A DNA stretch of 24,827 nucleotides from Zygophlyctis sp. KS116 (taxonomy: Eukaryota; Chytridiomycota), in contig BAAFSQ010000143.1 in the NCBI GenBank assembly GCA_054661495.1, forward strand, positions 1 through 24,827. Reading direction: 5' to 3'. Positions 11,740 through 20,533 of this stretch are shown one piece after another (position 1 is the stretch's first letter; each line of letters begins with the position of its first letter). The translations under genes were made by a program, and so were the position numbers. Below the pieces are notes generated by a model that was not told the origin of the DNA, ran no database searches, and saw nothing but the letters and a program-made list of their open reading frames with translations.

Positions 11740-12264
11740 TTAAGCAATCAATTCAACTTTACCTCCAGCTTCCACAATTTTTCTTTCAGCTTTTAAACTA
11801 ACAAATTTAGCTTTAACAATCAATGGAATTTTAGGAAGACCTCCTTTTCCTAAAACCTTTGAATATCCCTTAAATTAAAAAATTAAAAAAATACATGAGC
11901 CAAAGTATCAATTACTGGAATTGGTCCTGTAGGGTTAGCAGCAACTTTGGCCTTGACTTCATCAGAGACAAGAGACCATAGAGTATCCACATTAACAATG
12001 GGACAATGATACTTATTTCTAGTCAAGTGAAAATGTCTCATTCCGACTTTTCCAAAATAACCAGGATGAAACATATCCATATTAATACGATGATGATGCT
12101 GACCACCAGCTAAACCTCTACCTCCTGGATGTTTTCTATGTTTTCCAACTCTACCATGTCCAGCGGATACATCTATAATCAATCTTTTAAAATCTTACGC
12201 CCTCTCTTCTTTCTATTCTTGTGCAATCGGGTAGGCTGATGATTAAATCTAGATAAATTACCAT
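11740..12264 (-). CDS. RPL28: 60S ribosomal protein uL15 (L27a/L28), 4 exons
   Basis: Exons in gene order are 12264-12262, 12235-12199, 12172-11895 and 11868-11740 (148 aa); all three introns are 26 nt. The first coding exon is only the ATG, a layout also known from other ribosomal protein genes with an intron right after the start codon. The N-terminus reads [20 protein letters not shown], matching [20 protein letters not shown] in animals and fungi. [30 protein letters not shown] and the final [15 protein letters not shown] and [14 protein letters not shown] are typical. The protein sits in the large ribosomal subunit near the peptidyl transferase centre. The stop overlaps a minus-strand AATAAA (TTTATT at 11735-11740). 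Confidence 0.96.
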
Positions 12265-12287
12265 TTTATTTTTTTTGAACTTGTAAA

Positions 12288-12386
12288 CACCCTACGATCT
12301 CAAGTGGCGTACAGTTTAAGCTTAGGTCCCACAATCATTGTATTTTCTTTTTGACTTTTCATTGGCCAAATTTGGCTGTTAGGGTG
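12288..12386. promoter_or_regulatory. Inverted pair of CACCCTA motifs in the uL15/NIP7 divergent promoter
   Basis: CACCCTA lies at 12288-12294 and TTAGGGTG (the reverse complement of CACCCTAA) at 12379-12386, within the 162-nt gap between the two start codons. ARCCCTAA-like sites are bound by Tbf1-type telobox factors in yeasts, including at ribosomal protein genes. The same factor acting here is an inference. Confidence 0.4.
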
Positions 12387-12426
12387 CAGCAAAAATTTGT
12401 TTGTCTTATCAGTCAAAAAAAATTTA

Positions 12427-12969
12427 ATGCGACCACTCACTGTTGAAGAGACAAAAACCTTTTTTGAAAAACTATCAAAATACATTGGAAGAAATATATC
12501 AAATCTTATAAACAGGGATGATGCAGTGTATGTATTTAGAATTCACAAGGATCGAGTCTACTATGTCAAGGAAGAGATTATGAGAAAAGCCACTTCTGTT
12601 CCTAGAGATCAATTAATGACTCTAGGAATCAATTTTGGAAAATTCACAAAATCTGGAAAATTCAAGTTGCATATTACAGCATTAGAATATTTAGCTCCTT
12701 TTGCAAAGTATAAAGTATGGATAAAAACTAATGGAGAAATGCCATGGTTATATGGAAATCATGTTTTAAAAGCTCATATAGGAAGGGTTACTGAAGAAAC
12801 TCCTGAACATCAAGGTGTTGTAGTTTACACAATGTCTGATATTCCACTTGGTTTTGGAGTAACTGCTAAATCTACTTCAGACATTAGAAAATTAGATCCA
12901 ACAGGAATTACAGTTTTTCATCAGGCAGATATTGGAGAATATTTAAGATCAGAAGACACATTGATTTAA
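12427..12969 (+). CDS. NIP7: 60S ribosome biogenesis factor Nip7
   Basis: This is a single-exon gene of 180 aa, the same length as human NIP7. It begins [20 protein letters not shown]; the upstream in-frame ATG at 12397 would add ten residues with no family match, so 12427 is chosen. Conserved blocks are [44 protein letters not shown], then [20 protein letters not shown] in the PUA domain, [13 protein letters not shown] and [12 protein letters not shown]. Nip7 acts in nucleolar pre-60S maturation and 27S pre-rRNA processing. It shares a divergent promoter with ribosomal protein uL15, a related function. Confidence 0.96.
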   Translation: MRPLTVEETKTFFEKLSKYIGRNISNLINRDDAVYVFRIHKDRVYYVKEEIMRKATSVPRDQLMTLGINFGKFTKSGKFKLHITALEYLAPFAKYKVWIKTNGEMPWLYGNHVLKAHIGRVTEETPEHQGVVVYTMSDIPLGFGVTAKSTSDIRKLDPTGITVFHQADIGEYLRSEDTLI

Positions 12970-13055
12970 CCATTTTAAATTGTGGGTTTTTTACAATCCA
13001 CAAATCTAAAATTGAATTTATCGTTTTTTCAGACGCGAAGTCTTTCCAAAGGAGA

Positions 13056-13330
13056 ATGTCCGATATCCAATCTACTCCCTTTCAAACACCTCAAGATGAA
13101 CCTTGTATTTATCTAGAGTCTAAAGTTTACCCAGTTCTACTAAAAGGATTAGAAAACCTGTTAGAAACTCTTAAAGATTCTGATGGAAATTTTGATCTTT
13201 ATCCAGACTCCATGTTACATCCAGTGACATGGCTCGCACTAGTACTTTTTAAAAATCTAATTTCTAGTATTTACATCAAGAATCTAGAAACTCCAAAAAC
13301 TTAAAACTGGATCTACCTCAAGATATTTAA
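13056..13330 (+). CDS. Dpy-30-motif protein, 2 exons
   Basis: Coding exons are 13056-13241 and 13268-13330 around a 26-nt intron (82 aa). Removing the intron converts WLALVLFKN into WLALYLHQE, matching the Dpy-30 motif pattern WLAxYLxxx. The helix-loop-helix is IYLESKVYPVLLKGLENLL plus VTWLALYL. Between the helices is a longer loop than in Dpy30/Sdc1 (an acidic insert around residues 44-55). The motif forms a dimer that docks amphipathic helices. It occurs in COMPASS methyltransferase subunits and in flagellar radial spoke or AK/NDK proteins. Which of these applies cannot be told from 82 residues. The stop is 8 nt from that of the convergent RPN12. Confidence 0.75.
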
Positions 13331-13338
13331 AAAAAATC

Positions 13339-14231
13339 TTAAACAATTCTTTCCAATTCTTTAGCATAGTCCAAACATGTCGTAACTATTTTTTCTACAG
13401 GAATTTCTGTTGAATTTAAAGATTCTTTAGTAAAATGAATTTGATCCTTTACTACTTTCCATCCTCTCTGAATTTTTAGTAAAATTGGAGAATTTACCTG
13501 TTTAAAAAATTCATTAGCGTCTTTTGAATTCTTAAAATACAAAATATTTGCAGCATCTGCTATTGGTAAACAAGTATAAGCCTTTTCTGAACAGTCTGCA
13601 ATTTCATTTCTAAGAGTTAAAAGAGTTTTTTTAGAAAAAATACCTGATTGTTCCCATTAAAATATCCATAAAAAACGCATACTCTTCTGCTGGGACATTT
13701 ACCCTAGCATTCCAAATTTTATTAAAACTTCCTTCCATCAAGCATTGTTCAATAGAAATAGGATGTTTAATGTACACGTTATTTAAAGATTCTTGATCCA
13801 ATCTTTCTAATTCTGTATGAAATTCAGCAATCTTATTTTGAGCTAAAAGTCCCAAGAGACCTAGACCTAATAAACAGTACATTCTAGGCGATAGAGGCAG
13901 TAATGACCTATATATGTCAGTATTTGAAGAATTTTAGAAATATACTTGTAATCCTGATAATAAACTTTTAATTGTGCCAAATATCTTTCAAAAGCAGGGA
14001 TATCCTTTACACGTATAGAATAATAAGCTCCAATTTCTAGAATTTCTCCTTTTAATTTTAAATATTTTACAATTTACTCGTCATTAACAAGTCTTGCTGA
14101 CCACAAGGCTGTAAAAAACTATTGTTAGACACGAGTTCCAATTTTAAAGTTTTCAAAAGAGTGGCTACAGCCCCCAAGTCAGCATTGGATTTTTGAAATT
14201 CTTTTTTCAAATTGTCAAAATGCGATTTCAT
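13339..14231 (-). CDS. RPN12: 26S proteasome lid subunit Rpn12 (PSMD8), 4 exons
   Basis: Exons in gene order are 14231-14078, 14048-13946, 13907-13644 and 13609-13339 (263 aa); introns are 29, 38 and 34 nt. Conserved runs are [90 protein letters not shown] and [20 protein letters not shown], followed by the PCI winged-helix part ending YAKELERIV, close to the human end. Rpn12 completes lid assembly and allows the lid to join the base. The ATG at 14231 gives an N-terminus aligning with known starts; an ATG at 14261 would extend it by ten residues. Confidence 0.95.
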
Positions 14232-14261
14232 TTTTGAGAAAATAAGCTTTTGACAACGCAC

Positions 14262-14301
14262 TTAACCCTTTTCAGCCGTTTTCAACCCTTTTAAACCCTT
14301 G
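14262..14301. repeat. Four tandem 10-bp units with AACCCTTT core upstream of RPN12
   Basis: Units are TTAACCCTTT, TCAGCCGTTT, TCAACCCTTT and TAAACCCTTG, end to end. On the RPN12 strand they read AAGGGTT. The array lies 31 nt upstream of the RPN12 ATG in the divergent gap shared with the glutaredoxin gene. The core AACCCT matches that of the array upstream of RPN11. Confidence 0.65.
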
Positions 14302-14398
14302 AAAATTTTAAATAAAGTAAAAATTTTAGAATAAATTCCATAATAAATTTTAGCATTGAGAAACATTGAGAAACCATAGCACAGACCTAGAGTAAAAT

Positions 14399-15337
14399 AT
14401 GACTAAAAACAATCTCATTTTTGAATTAGTGGATATTCCAAAGGATCTCTCTGTTATAAACTTTTATGCTTCATGGTATCCTGCATGCTCAGCAATGAAT
14501 GAAACTTTTAAAGAACTGAGTATACAATTCCCAAATTTACTTTATTTTCAAATTGAAGCTGAAGAATATCCAGAATTGTCTGAAAAATTTGAAATTGATT
14601 CAGTTCCAACTTTTATAGTTGTAAAAGATGGGAAATTAGTAAAGAGATTAGAAGGTGCAGATGCTCCAAAATTAACTGAAACTGTGCAATTTTACTCAAA
14701 TTTACAGAATTCTTCTTTTCTAGTAGACTCTAATCAAGATTCTCAAAAAATAGAGTTGAAAGGACTCGTGCATTCTCATCCGGTAATGATCTTTATGAAG
14801 GGAGATCCTCAAGAGCCAAAATGTGGATTCTCTTCAAAAGCAATTAAACTATTAAAAGAATTGAATGTTACTTTTGGATCTTTTGATATTCTTTCTGATG
14901 ATCAAGTTAGACAAGGACTAAAGGAATTCTCAAATTGGCCAACTTTTCCTCAAATTTATGTTAATGGGGAATTTATTGGAGGTCTGGATATACTAGAAGA
15001 ATTAATTAAAACTGGAGAATTTCAAAATATGATTCCAAAGGAAGAATCTTTGAATGAATACTTGCAAAAATTAATCACTAAAAGTAATGTCATGCTCTTT
15101 ATGAAGGGATCTCCTCAAGAACCAAAATGTGGCTTTTCAAGACAAGTAGTCTCATTATTAAATGATAATGACATAAAATATGAGACTTTTGATATTCTTT
15201 CTGATGATCAAGTTAGACAAGGACTAAAAGAATTCTCAAATTGGCCAACTTTTCCTCAACTTTATGTTAAAGGGGAACTTGTTGGTGGTTTAGATATTGT
15301 AAAAGAAACAATTACAGACATTAAAAACATGATTTAA
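14399..15337 (+). CDS. GRX4: Monothiol glutaredoxin Grx3/4 (PICOT type), Trx-Grx-Grx
   Basis: This is a single-exon gene of 312 aa. An N-terminal thioredoxin-like domain (about 1-105) has WYPACSAMN at the active site, so like PICOT it lacks a CxxC pair. Two monothiol glutaredoxin domains follow, each with MKGxPQEPKCGFS (CGFS at 142-145 and 244-247), NWPTFPQ and GGLDI. These cytosolic proteins bind [2Fe-2S] clusters as glutathione-bridged dimers and deliver iron or report iron status. Two Grx domains resemble the animal GLRX3 layout; S. cerevisiae Grx3/4 have one. A 73-nt stretch is almost identical between the two Grx domains (14881-14953 and 15187-15259), including silent sites. AATAAA follows at 15364-15369. 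Confidence 0.95.
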   Translation: MTKNNLIFELVDIPKDLSVINFYASWYPACSAMNETFKELSIQFPNLLYFQIEAEEYPELSEKFEIDSVPTFIVVKDGKLVKRLEGADAPKLTETVQFYSNLQNSSFLVDSNQDSQKIELKGLVHSHPVMIFMKGDPQEPKCGFSSKAIKLLKELNVTFGSFDILSDDQVRQGLKEFSNWPTFPQIYVNGEFIGGLDILEELIKTGEFQNMIPKEESLNEYLQKLITKSNVMLFMKGSPQEPKCGFSRQVVSLLNDNDIKYETFDILSDDQVRQGLKEFSNWPTFPQLYVKGELVGGLDIVKETITDIKNMI

Positions 15338-15374
15338 AACACGATTAAGAATTTTTTTATTTCAATAAAGGAAT

Positions 15375-16477
15375 CTATTGAAGATGATTTGGTAAATATT
15401 CTACATCCAATTCATAATCTTGAGGGCGGGATGGACAAGTTACAGTTTGATTTTTGGTAGTATAAGAAATATGACTATAAATTAAAGCTATTAAACTTAC
15501 GCATGGCCAGTACGCTTCATCCAAGGAACGCTGTTTGAACAATAAGGAGATTCATCATACTCTTTCATTTTATCTTTTTCACACATTATCCACATTGCTG
15601 TAGATGAATCTAGCCAAATTTCTCCTTTATGATGAGCATAATTCAATCCTAACAGTAAAATTAGAAATTTTTTACCAATCCATTTCATTCTAGGTACTAA
15701 ATGTGGAAAAATATCAGTAGAATGAACAATTCTAGCTATACTAGCAAAATTAGCTTTATCCATTGCAATTGCATAAGCTTTATTCCCAACTCTTGGTTGT
15801 CCGAGCGTGATTAGATTAACTTTACGAACATCAAATTCATTTTTTAAATATCCATGAGCAATATCTAAAGCTAATAGTGATCCTAATGCACCTCCAGAAG
15901 AATGACCTAAAATAGAAATTGTATATTCAGGAAACTTGTTTGTTCTCGCAAATAGTAGATTAGAAATCTCCCCTCTTATAGATTTATAAACTCTATAAAA
16001 CCCCTGATGTACTCTTATTGAATCTGGCAATCCAATTTCTTTTGCTTTTACCAGTAAAAAATCAAAACATCTTAACCATTGAGAAATATGCGTTGCACCT
16101 TGAAAGCTTATAAACACAGTTTTTAGATTATGAGAAACTCCAACATTTCCATGAGCAATTTGTGGCCCATAGTGAAATTCAGACACGTGACTAGTATTTC
16201 TTACAGGAGATTGAGATCCATTACAAACTCCACATGACCAATTTTCTATGTTTCCTTTACAATACGACGTATAGATGAGTCTAGTATATTTTTGATAAAT
16301 TTCTAAATCTAAATAGGGAAGAAAGACAGGAGGATTATTTATAGATCTTGTTTGACCGATCCATTCTCCTCTACCAGCAACTGATCGAAAATATCCCAAA
16401 TAAGATTCGAGATCAGCACAAGAAACCCCAAGAATGAGGAATAGCAGTGTTATCATTTTAATTATCGGAAATTGCAA
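15375..16477 (-). CDS. Secreted class 3 (Rhizomucor-type) lipase, 3 exons
   Basis: Exons in gene order are 16477-15676, 15648-15501 and 15474-15375 (349 aa), with introns of 27 and 26 nt. The 27-nt intron has no stop; removing it gives WIGLNYAHHKGEIWL, close to the family's H-x-G-x-E-x-W around the catalytic histidine. A signal peptide (ITLLFLILGVSC) starts the protein. The catalytic triad is S193 in GHSSGG (usually GHSLGG), D255 in STDIFPHL and about H274. The oxyanion region is SFQGATHISQWL. The C-terminus after the last intron is a short hydrophilic tail. Its role is extracellular or vacuolar triacylglycerol hydrolysis. The stop is 37 nt from the convergent glutaredoxin stop. Confidence 0.9.
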
Positions 16478-16675
16478 GCTCCTGGTGCTTTCAGATCATG
16501 CTTCAGATGATGCTTTAACCCGCTTATCATGTAAATATATTCTAAAGCATTTGCTTATTTTCAATGAATGATCCATTGACCAATTAAATCCATGAAATAT
16601 AATACAGTTGATCTTTTGAGTAAATCGTTTATTGTCTTGAGTAATCCATTGTCTAGTAAGATCTAGCGGAGTCTA

Positions 16676-17554
16676 ATGAAAATCAAATCTAAATATTCTA
16701 TACAGTCTTTGGATGCACAAAAGACAGATACTAACAAGACTGCAGATGAAATAATTCAAAATATACGCAACCGTTATGGTATAGCCAATAGTAGGCGTTC
16801 AACAGAGACTATAGAGTCTTTTATTCAGGATTCTATTGGATCATCTCATAATATTGCTAAACCTGATTATAATGGGGAATATATTCTTAGGGACTATGCT
16901 AAATCTAATGTTCAAGTTTCAAAGCAAGGAGTATTATTGGATGGATTTACCCAAACAAGTATTATGATGGAAGATATAGGATCTCAAGTACAATTAGAAC
17001 AAATTTCTACTGGGACTCAAGCACAATTACTAATTCCAACATCAAGTAAATCTATAAATGCAAGTGTGGAACAGAATTTAAAAGAAACGCAAACTACAAA
17101 AGATGTTGTTTTTTTACAAGATTTAGAGGAAATTGTTTCATTTATGGATGATGTTGTAAGTCAAGTTAATTGTCAAAAAGAAACAAGACAAGTTCAGACT
17201 CTAAATCAGGAATTGGTGTCTCAATCTTGTCAGACTCAAAGAGACTGTGTTGAATTAGGTCTTCAGACATGTACTTCAATGACTAAATCTAGTGAGTCTC
17301 AGACTAAAGATAAACTATTATCCGATCAAGGAATTCAAAATGTGTCTATATTTACAAATGCAAGTCAACAAACGCAAGTTTTAAGACATGATGTTGGAAC
17401 TTTTATAGAATTTTCAGACTCTGAGTCAGATTCAAGTGAAATTACAGAATTTCAAGAGTCTAAAGAGGAAGAGATTTTTAAGCAGGATTTAATATTAAAC
17501 TTATTACAAGAGAAATTACAAGAATACAAGTTACGGTTACAGAGCTTGGAGTAA
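16676..17554 (+). CDS. Unrecognised protein with repeated LC8-like QT motifs and C-terminal coiled coil
   Basis: This is a single-exon frame of 292 aa that I cannot assign to a family. The N-terminal 70 residues are basic and mixed. From about residue 78 to 245 the chain is low-complexity, rich in Q, T and S, and carries a string of short motifs: DGFTQTS (89-95), GTQAQ (113-117), KETQTTKD (136-143), RQVQTLN (171-177), SCQTQRD (184-190), LGLQTCT (194-200), SESQTKD (206-212), QGIQNVS (218-224), QQTQVL (231-236) and DVGTFIEF (239-246). KxTQT is the classic binding motif of dynein light chain LC8. An acidic serine patch follows, then a helix of heptad type (264-292). The 3' end overlaps the convergent TRIP13 gene by 18 nt. 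Confidence 0.75.
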   Translation: MKIKSKYSIQSLDAQKTDTNKTADEIIQNIRNRYGIANSRRSTETIESFIQDSIGSSHNIAKPDYNGEYILRDYAKSNVQVSKQGVLLDGFTQTSIMMEDIGSQVQLEQISTGTQAQLLIPTSSKSINASVEQNLKETQTTKDVVFLQDLEEIVSFMDDVVSQVNCQKETRQVQTLNQELVSQSCQTQRDCVELGLQTCTSMTKSSESQTKDKLLSDQGIQNVSIFTNASQQTQVLRHDVGTFIEFSDSESDSSEITEFQESKEEEIFKQDLILNLLQEKLQEYKLRLQSLE

Positions 17555-18754
17555 GCCCAAGTCTTTAACAACTTTTTCTAGAGCATATAAAAAGGTTGAT
17601 AATTGTACTGGATTAGTCTATAATTTACTTTACAAAGAAAATACATGTTGAATATATCTAGCATGAGCTAAAAAAGCTAATTTTCGAAGAGTTCTACCAG
17701 AAATACCCTGTCCAGAATTAGAAATTTCCATTAAAATTGAATTTTCCAAAGTTGGAGAATCAACATTTAAATCATTCCATTTTAGCAATGGTTGTACAGG
17801 TTGAATTATTAAGCCCTTGTTTATGAGTTCTAGAATTGTACTAGAAAGAATTTCATAAATCCCTTCAATACTAGGAGTCCCAATAAACTTTTTAATATCT
17901 ACACGATCTAAAAAAGCAGGATCTATCGCATCTACTAAATTAGAAGTTGCAAGAATTAGCACATTCTTTCTACTTCTATATTTATCAATTTGAGTCAAGA
18001 GAGCATTAACAACTCTTAAAGCATCTGAAGGTTCTAATCCAGAAATAACACTTTTCCTAGAAGCTGTTAAACTTTCAACTTCATCCATTAAAATAACTAC
18101 AAAATTATCATCATCATCCACAATTTTCTGAATTTGATCAAATAATTTCTGTACTAATTTCCCAGATTCTGAAAAATATTTGGAAAATAGAGAATGTGCA
18201 TTAATCTCTATTAATTTACCAAAACTAAACCTGTTTGAATTTCTTATAGCACATTTTTGAGCCAATGCACGACATAAAGATGTTTTACCTGTTCCTGGAG
18301 GTCCATATAACAAGATCAGCTTATTGACATTAATAATATTCGTATTAATCCCTAAATCTGTAAACAATAAACCTGTTTGAATAAAATGAAACAATTCCAT
18401 TGGTAAATTATTAGTGAAAACTAGCGATTCCCATATTCCATCTAAAGATTGAGATGGGAGAGTAGTAATTAAACTAGATTCAGTCTGTTCTACTTCATCT
18501 TGAAATTGAAAAGGAAAAAATTCTAGTTTAGAATCCTTTAATCTTGCAATTTTACTACAAAATATTTTAATCCAAACTAGCGATTTCTCCAAAAAACCAT
18601 TTTTAAATTTGTGGATAATTGAATTTTCTTGTAAAAACTCAAAATTATCGTGTAAATATTCCTCTAAAAGCCTAGTGATAGAATCATATCTAGCAGAGGA
18701 ATCAGTATTAATATTAACTTCAATCTGGATGAGCTGTTGAGACTCTAGAAGCAT
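17537..18754 (-). CDS. PCH2: AAA+ ATPase TRIP13 / Pch2, 2 exons
   Basis: TRIP13/Pch2 remodels HORMA-domain proteins in the meiotic axis and in the spindle checkpoint (Mad2). Exons in gene order are 18754-17645 and 17617-17537 around a 27-nt intron (396 aa; human 432). The N-terminal substrate-binding domain (about 1-105) ends at LDGIWESLVF. Walker A is GPPGTGKTS (151-159), followed by LCRALAQKCAIR, LIEINAHSLFSKYFSESGKL, Walker B ILMDEVESLTA (221-231), EPSDALRVVNALLTQIDKYR, sensor 1 TSN (270-272), DRVDIKKFIGTPS and GQGISGRTLRKLAFLAHARY. The second exon restores the family's C-terminal helix (STFLYALEKVV), which the first exon alone would lose. The stop lies inside the convergent gene. Confidence 0.95.
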
Positions 18755-18779
18755 TTAAAAAGATTTCAAGATTTTCAAT

Positions 18780-18881
18780 TTACAAATGTAAACCCTTACT
18801 AAAAAGTAAACCTAAAACTGAATTTTGTTGTTGAGCGATTCTAGGTTACAAATGTAAACCCTCACTAAAAAGTAAACCTAA
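18780..18881. repeat. Two 36-bp direct repeats in the TRIP13/KLHDC4 divergent promoter
   Basis: Copies at 18780-18815 and 18846-18881 differ at one base. Each starts TTACAAATGTAAACCCT, continues with CACTAAAAAGTAAACC or the T variant, and ends CTAA; offset is 66 bp. Inside each are AAACCCT and a second AAACCTAA. The right copy ends 3 nt before the KLHDC4 ATG. Confidence 0.85.
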
Positions 18882-18884
18882 GAA

Positions 18885-20522
18885 ATGGGAACAAAAAGAG
18901 ACAAGAAAAAAAAGAAAAGAGATCCAACAGTCACTGCAAAAAATAAATTCAAGAAAAAGGAAGAGGAGGAAGATGTGGAAGAATTAATTCAAGAATTTAA
19001 AGATTCTATAAATCAAGATTTGGGCATTTTTCCTTGTCAAGCTCCTTGTAGAAGAGCAAATGCATCAATGATCACTTGTCCGATAACTTTTAATATTTAT
19101 TTTTTTGGAGGAGAGTTTTATAATGGAAGGAAAACACTCATGTTTAATGATTTTTATTCATTTATTATTGATAAAAATGAATGGAAAAAGATTAATTGTT
19201 TAGAATCACCAGGGCCTAGATCTTCACAGCAAATGGTTGCATTCCCAAATGGTTATATTTATCTCTTGTATTTAATTTAAATCTAAACAAGTAGTGGTGG
19301 GGAATTTGTGTCGCCAAATGAAACTAGTTTTTTTCATTACAAGGATTTTTGGAGATTTAATATTAGAGATAATAACTGGGAGAAATTAGGGATAAAAGTT
19401 CCTCCGCCAAGATCAGGTCATAGAATGGTTGCTTACAAGAATTATATAGTTTTATTTGGTGGTTTTTATGATACAGCAAAAGAGACAAAGTATTATGATG
19501 ATTTATGGATTTATGATACTCAAATTGGAGAGTGGAATCTAATTCCGCCATCAGACCCTAAACCAGAACCTAGATCTGGTTTTCAATTTTTGGCTTTTCA
19601 AGATTATATTCTACTTTTTGGAGGATACTGCAAAAAATCAGTCAAAGGACAGAAAACAACTGGTATAGTATACTCTGATATATGGTCACTTACTATAAAC
19701 CCCAAAACTCATTCGATCAAGTGGGAAAAAAAGAAAAAAGCCGGTGGATTCGTTCCCTCTCTTAGATCTGGATGCACAATGGTGCCTTTTAAAGGAAAAG
19801 GAATAATGTTTGGTGGTGTATCTGATTTAAAGGAATCTGAAGACTCTTTAGAATCAATTTGTCATAATGATGCCTATCAATACCATGAAAACAATAAGTG
19901 GTATCCTCTAACTTTAAGAAACTCTCAAGACAAACCATGTCCCATTCCAAGATTTAATGCAATGATGACAGTCTCTAAAAATATTCTATACTTGTATGGT
20001 GGTATTCTTGAACTTGGAAATAAAGAGTTTTATTTGCAAGATATTTGGAGTCTTTCTTTAGACAAGTTAAACGAATGGAATTGTATTCGACCTGATGAAA
20101 CTAGTAGATCAACATGGTTAGGTGAAGAAAGTGATGACTCTTGTTCAGAGTCTTCAGAGTCTTCAATTTCTCTAGACTCTGAAAATGATACTTTAGAACT
20201 CTCAGATTTACCATTAGAAACTTTTGAATCTAGTATTATCATTGATGATCCAACTCCAAAAGAGTCTTTAAGAGAATATTTCTTAAGAACTGGAGTTGAT
20301 TGGCAAAGAAGATCTATAGAATTATTTGAAAAACAAGACTCTCCATCCTTTACAGGAAAATTATTAAGAAAGGACGCTTTTCAAATGTCTCAAATTCGTT
20401 TTAAAATCTGTCAACCTGCATTAGAAATTCAAAGAAGAAAACTTGAAGAAGAAAACAATATTCTAATTCAAAAACAAGATAAATCAAATGACGCTATATC
20501 ATTTAGACATCGTGATAGATGA
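18885..20522 (+). CDS. KLHDC4: Kelch-repeat protein Kel3 / KLHDC4, 2 exons
   Basis: Coding exons are 18885-19267 and 19292-20522 around a 24-nt intron (537 aa). A lysine-rich N-terminus (MGTKRDKKKKK) and an acidic helix EEDVEELIQEF match KLHDC4. Kelch blades follow: NIYFFGGEFYNGRKTLMFND, then SGGEFVSP with FFHYKDFW, RSGHRMVAYKNYIVLFGGF, RSGFQFLAFQDYILLFGGY, LRSGCTMVPFKGKGIMFGG and RFNAMMTVSKNILYLYGGI. The C-terminal part is acidic and serine-rich, with a conserved-looking RTGVDWQRRSIELFE. The blades form a beta-propeller for protein binding. The molecular role of the family is not well defined. The start codon lies 3 nt after a 36-bp repeat, so the 5' UTR may be very short. The stop is 11 nt from the cornichon stop. 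Confidence 0.92.
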
Positions 20523-20533
20523 AAAATTCTAGT

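Noticed and set aside
12397-12426. Upstream ATG of NIP7 at 12397
   Set aside because: Adds ten residues with no family counterpart; the protein from 12427 has exactly the usual 180 aa and MRPLT start.
12983-13006. TTGTGG...CCACAA hairpin after NIP7 as a terminator
   Set aside because: Only a 6-bp stem with a 12-nt loop; such hairpins are not known eukaryotic termination signals and can arise by chance.
16478-16675. Possible tRNA or small RNA gene in the lipase/unknown divergent gap
   Set aside because: No tRNA-like A/B boxes or cloverleaf could be traced; treated as plain promoter DNA.
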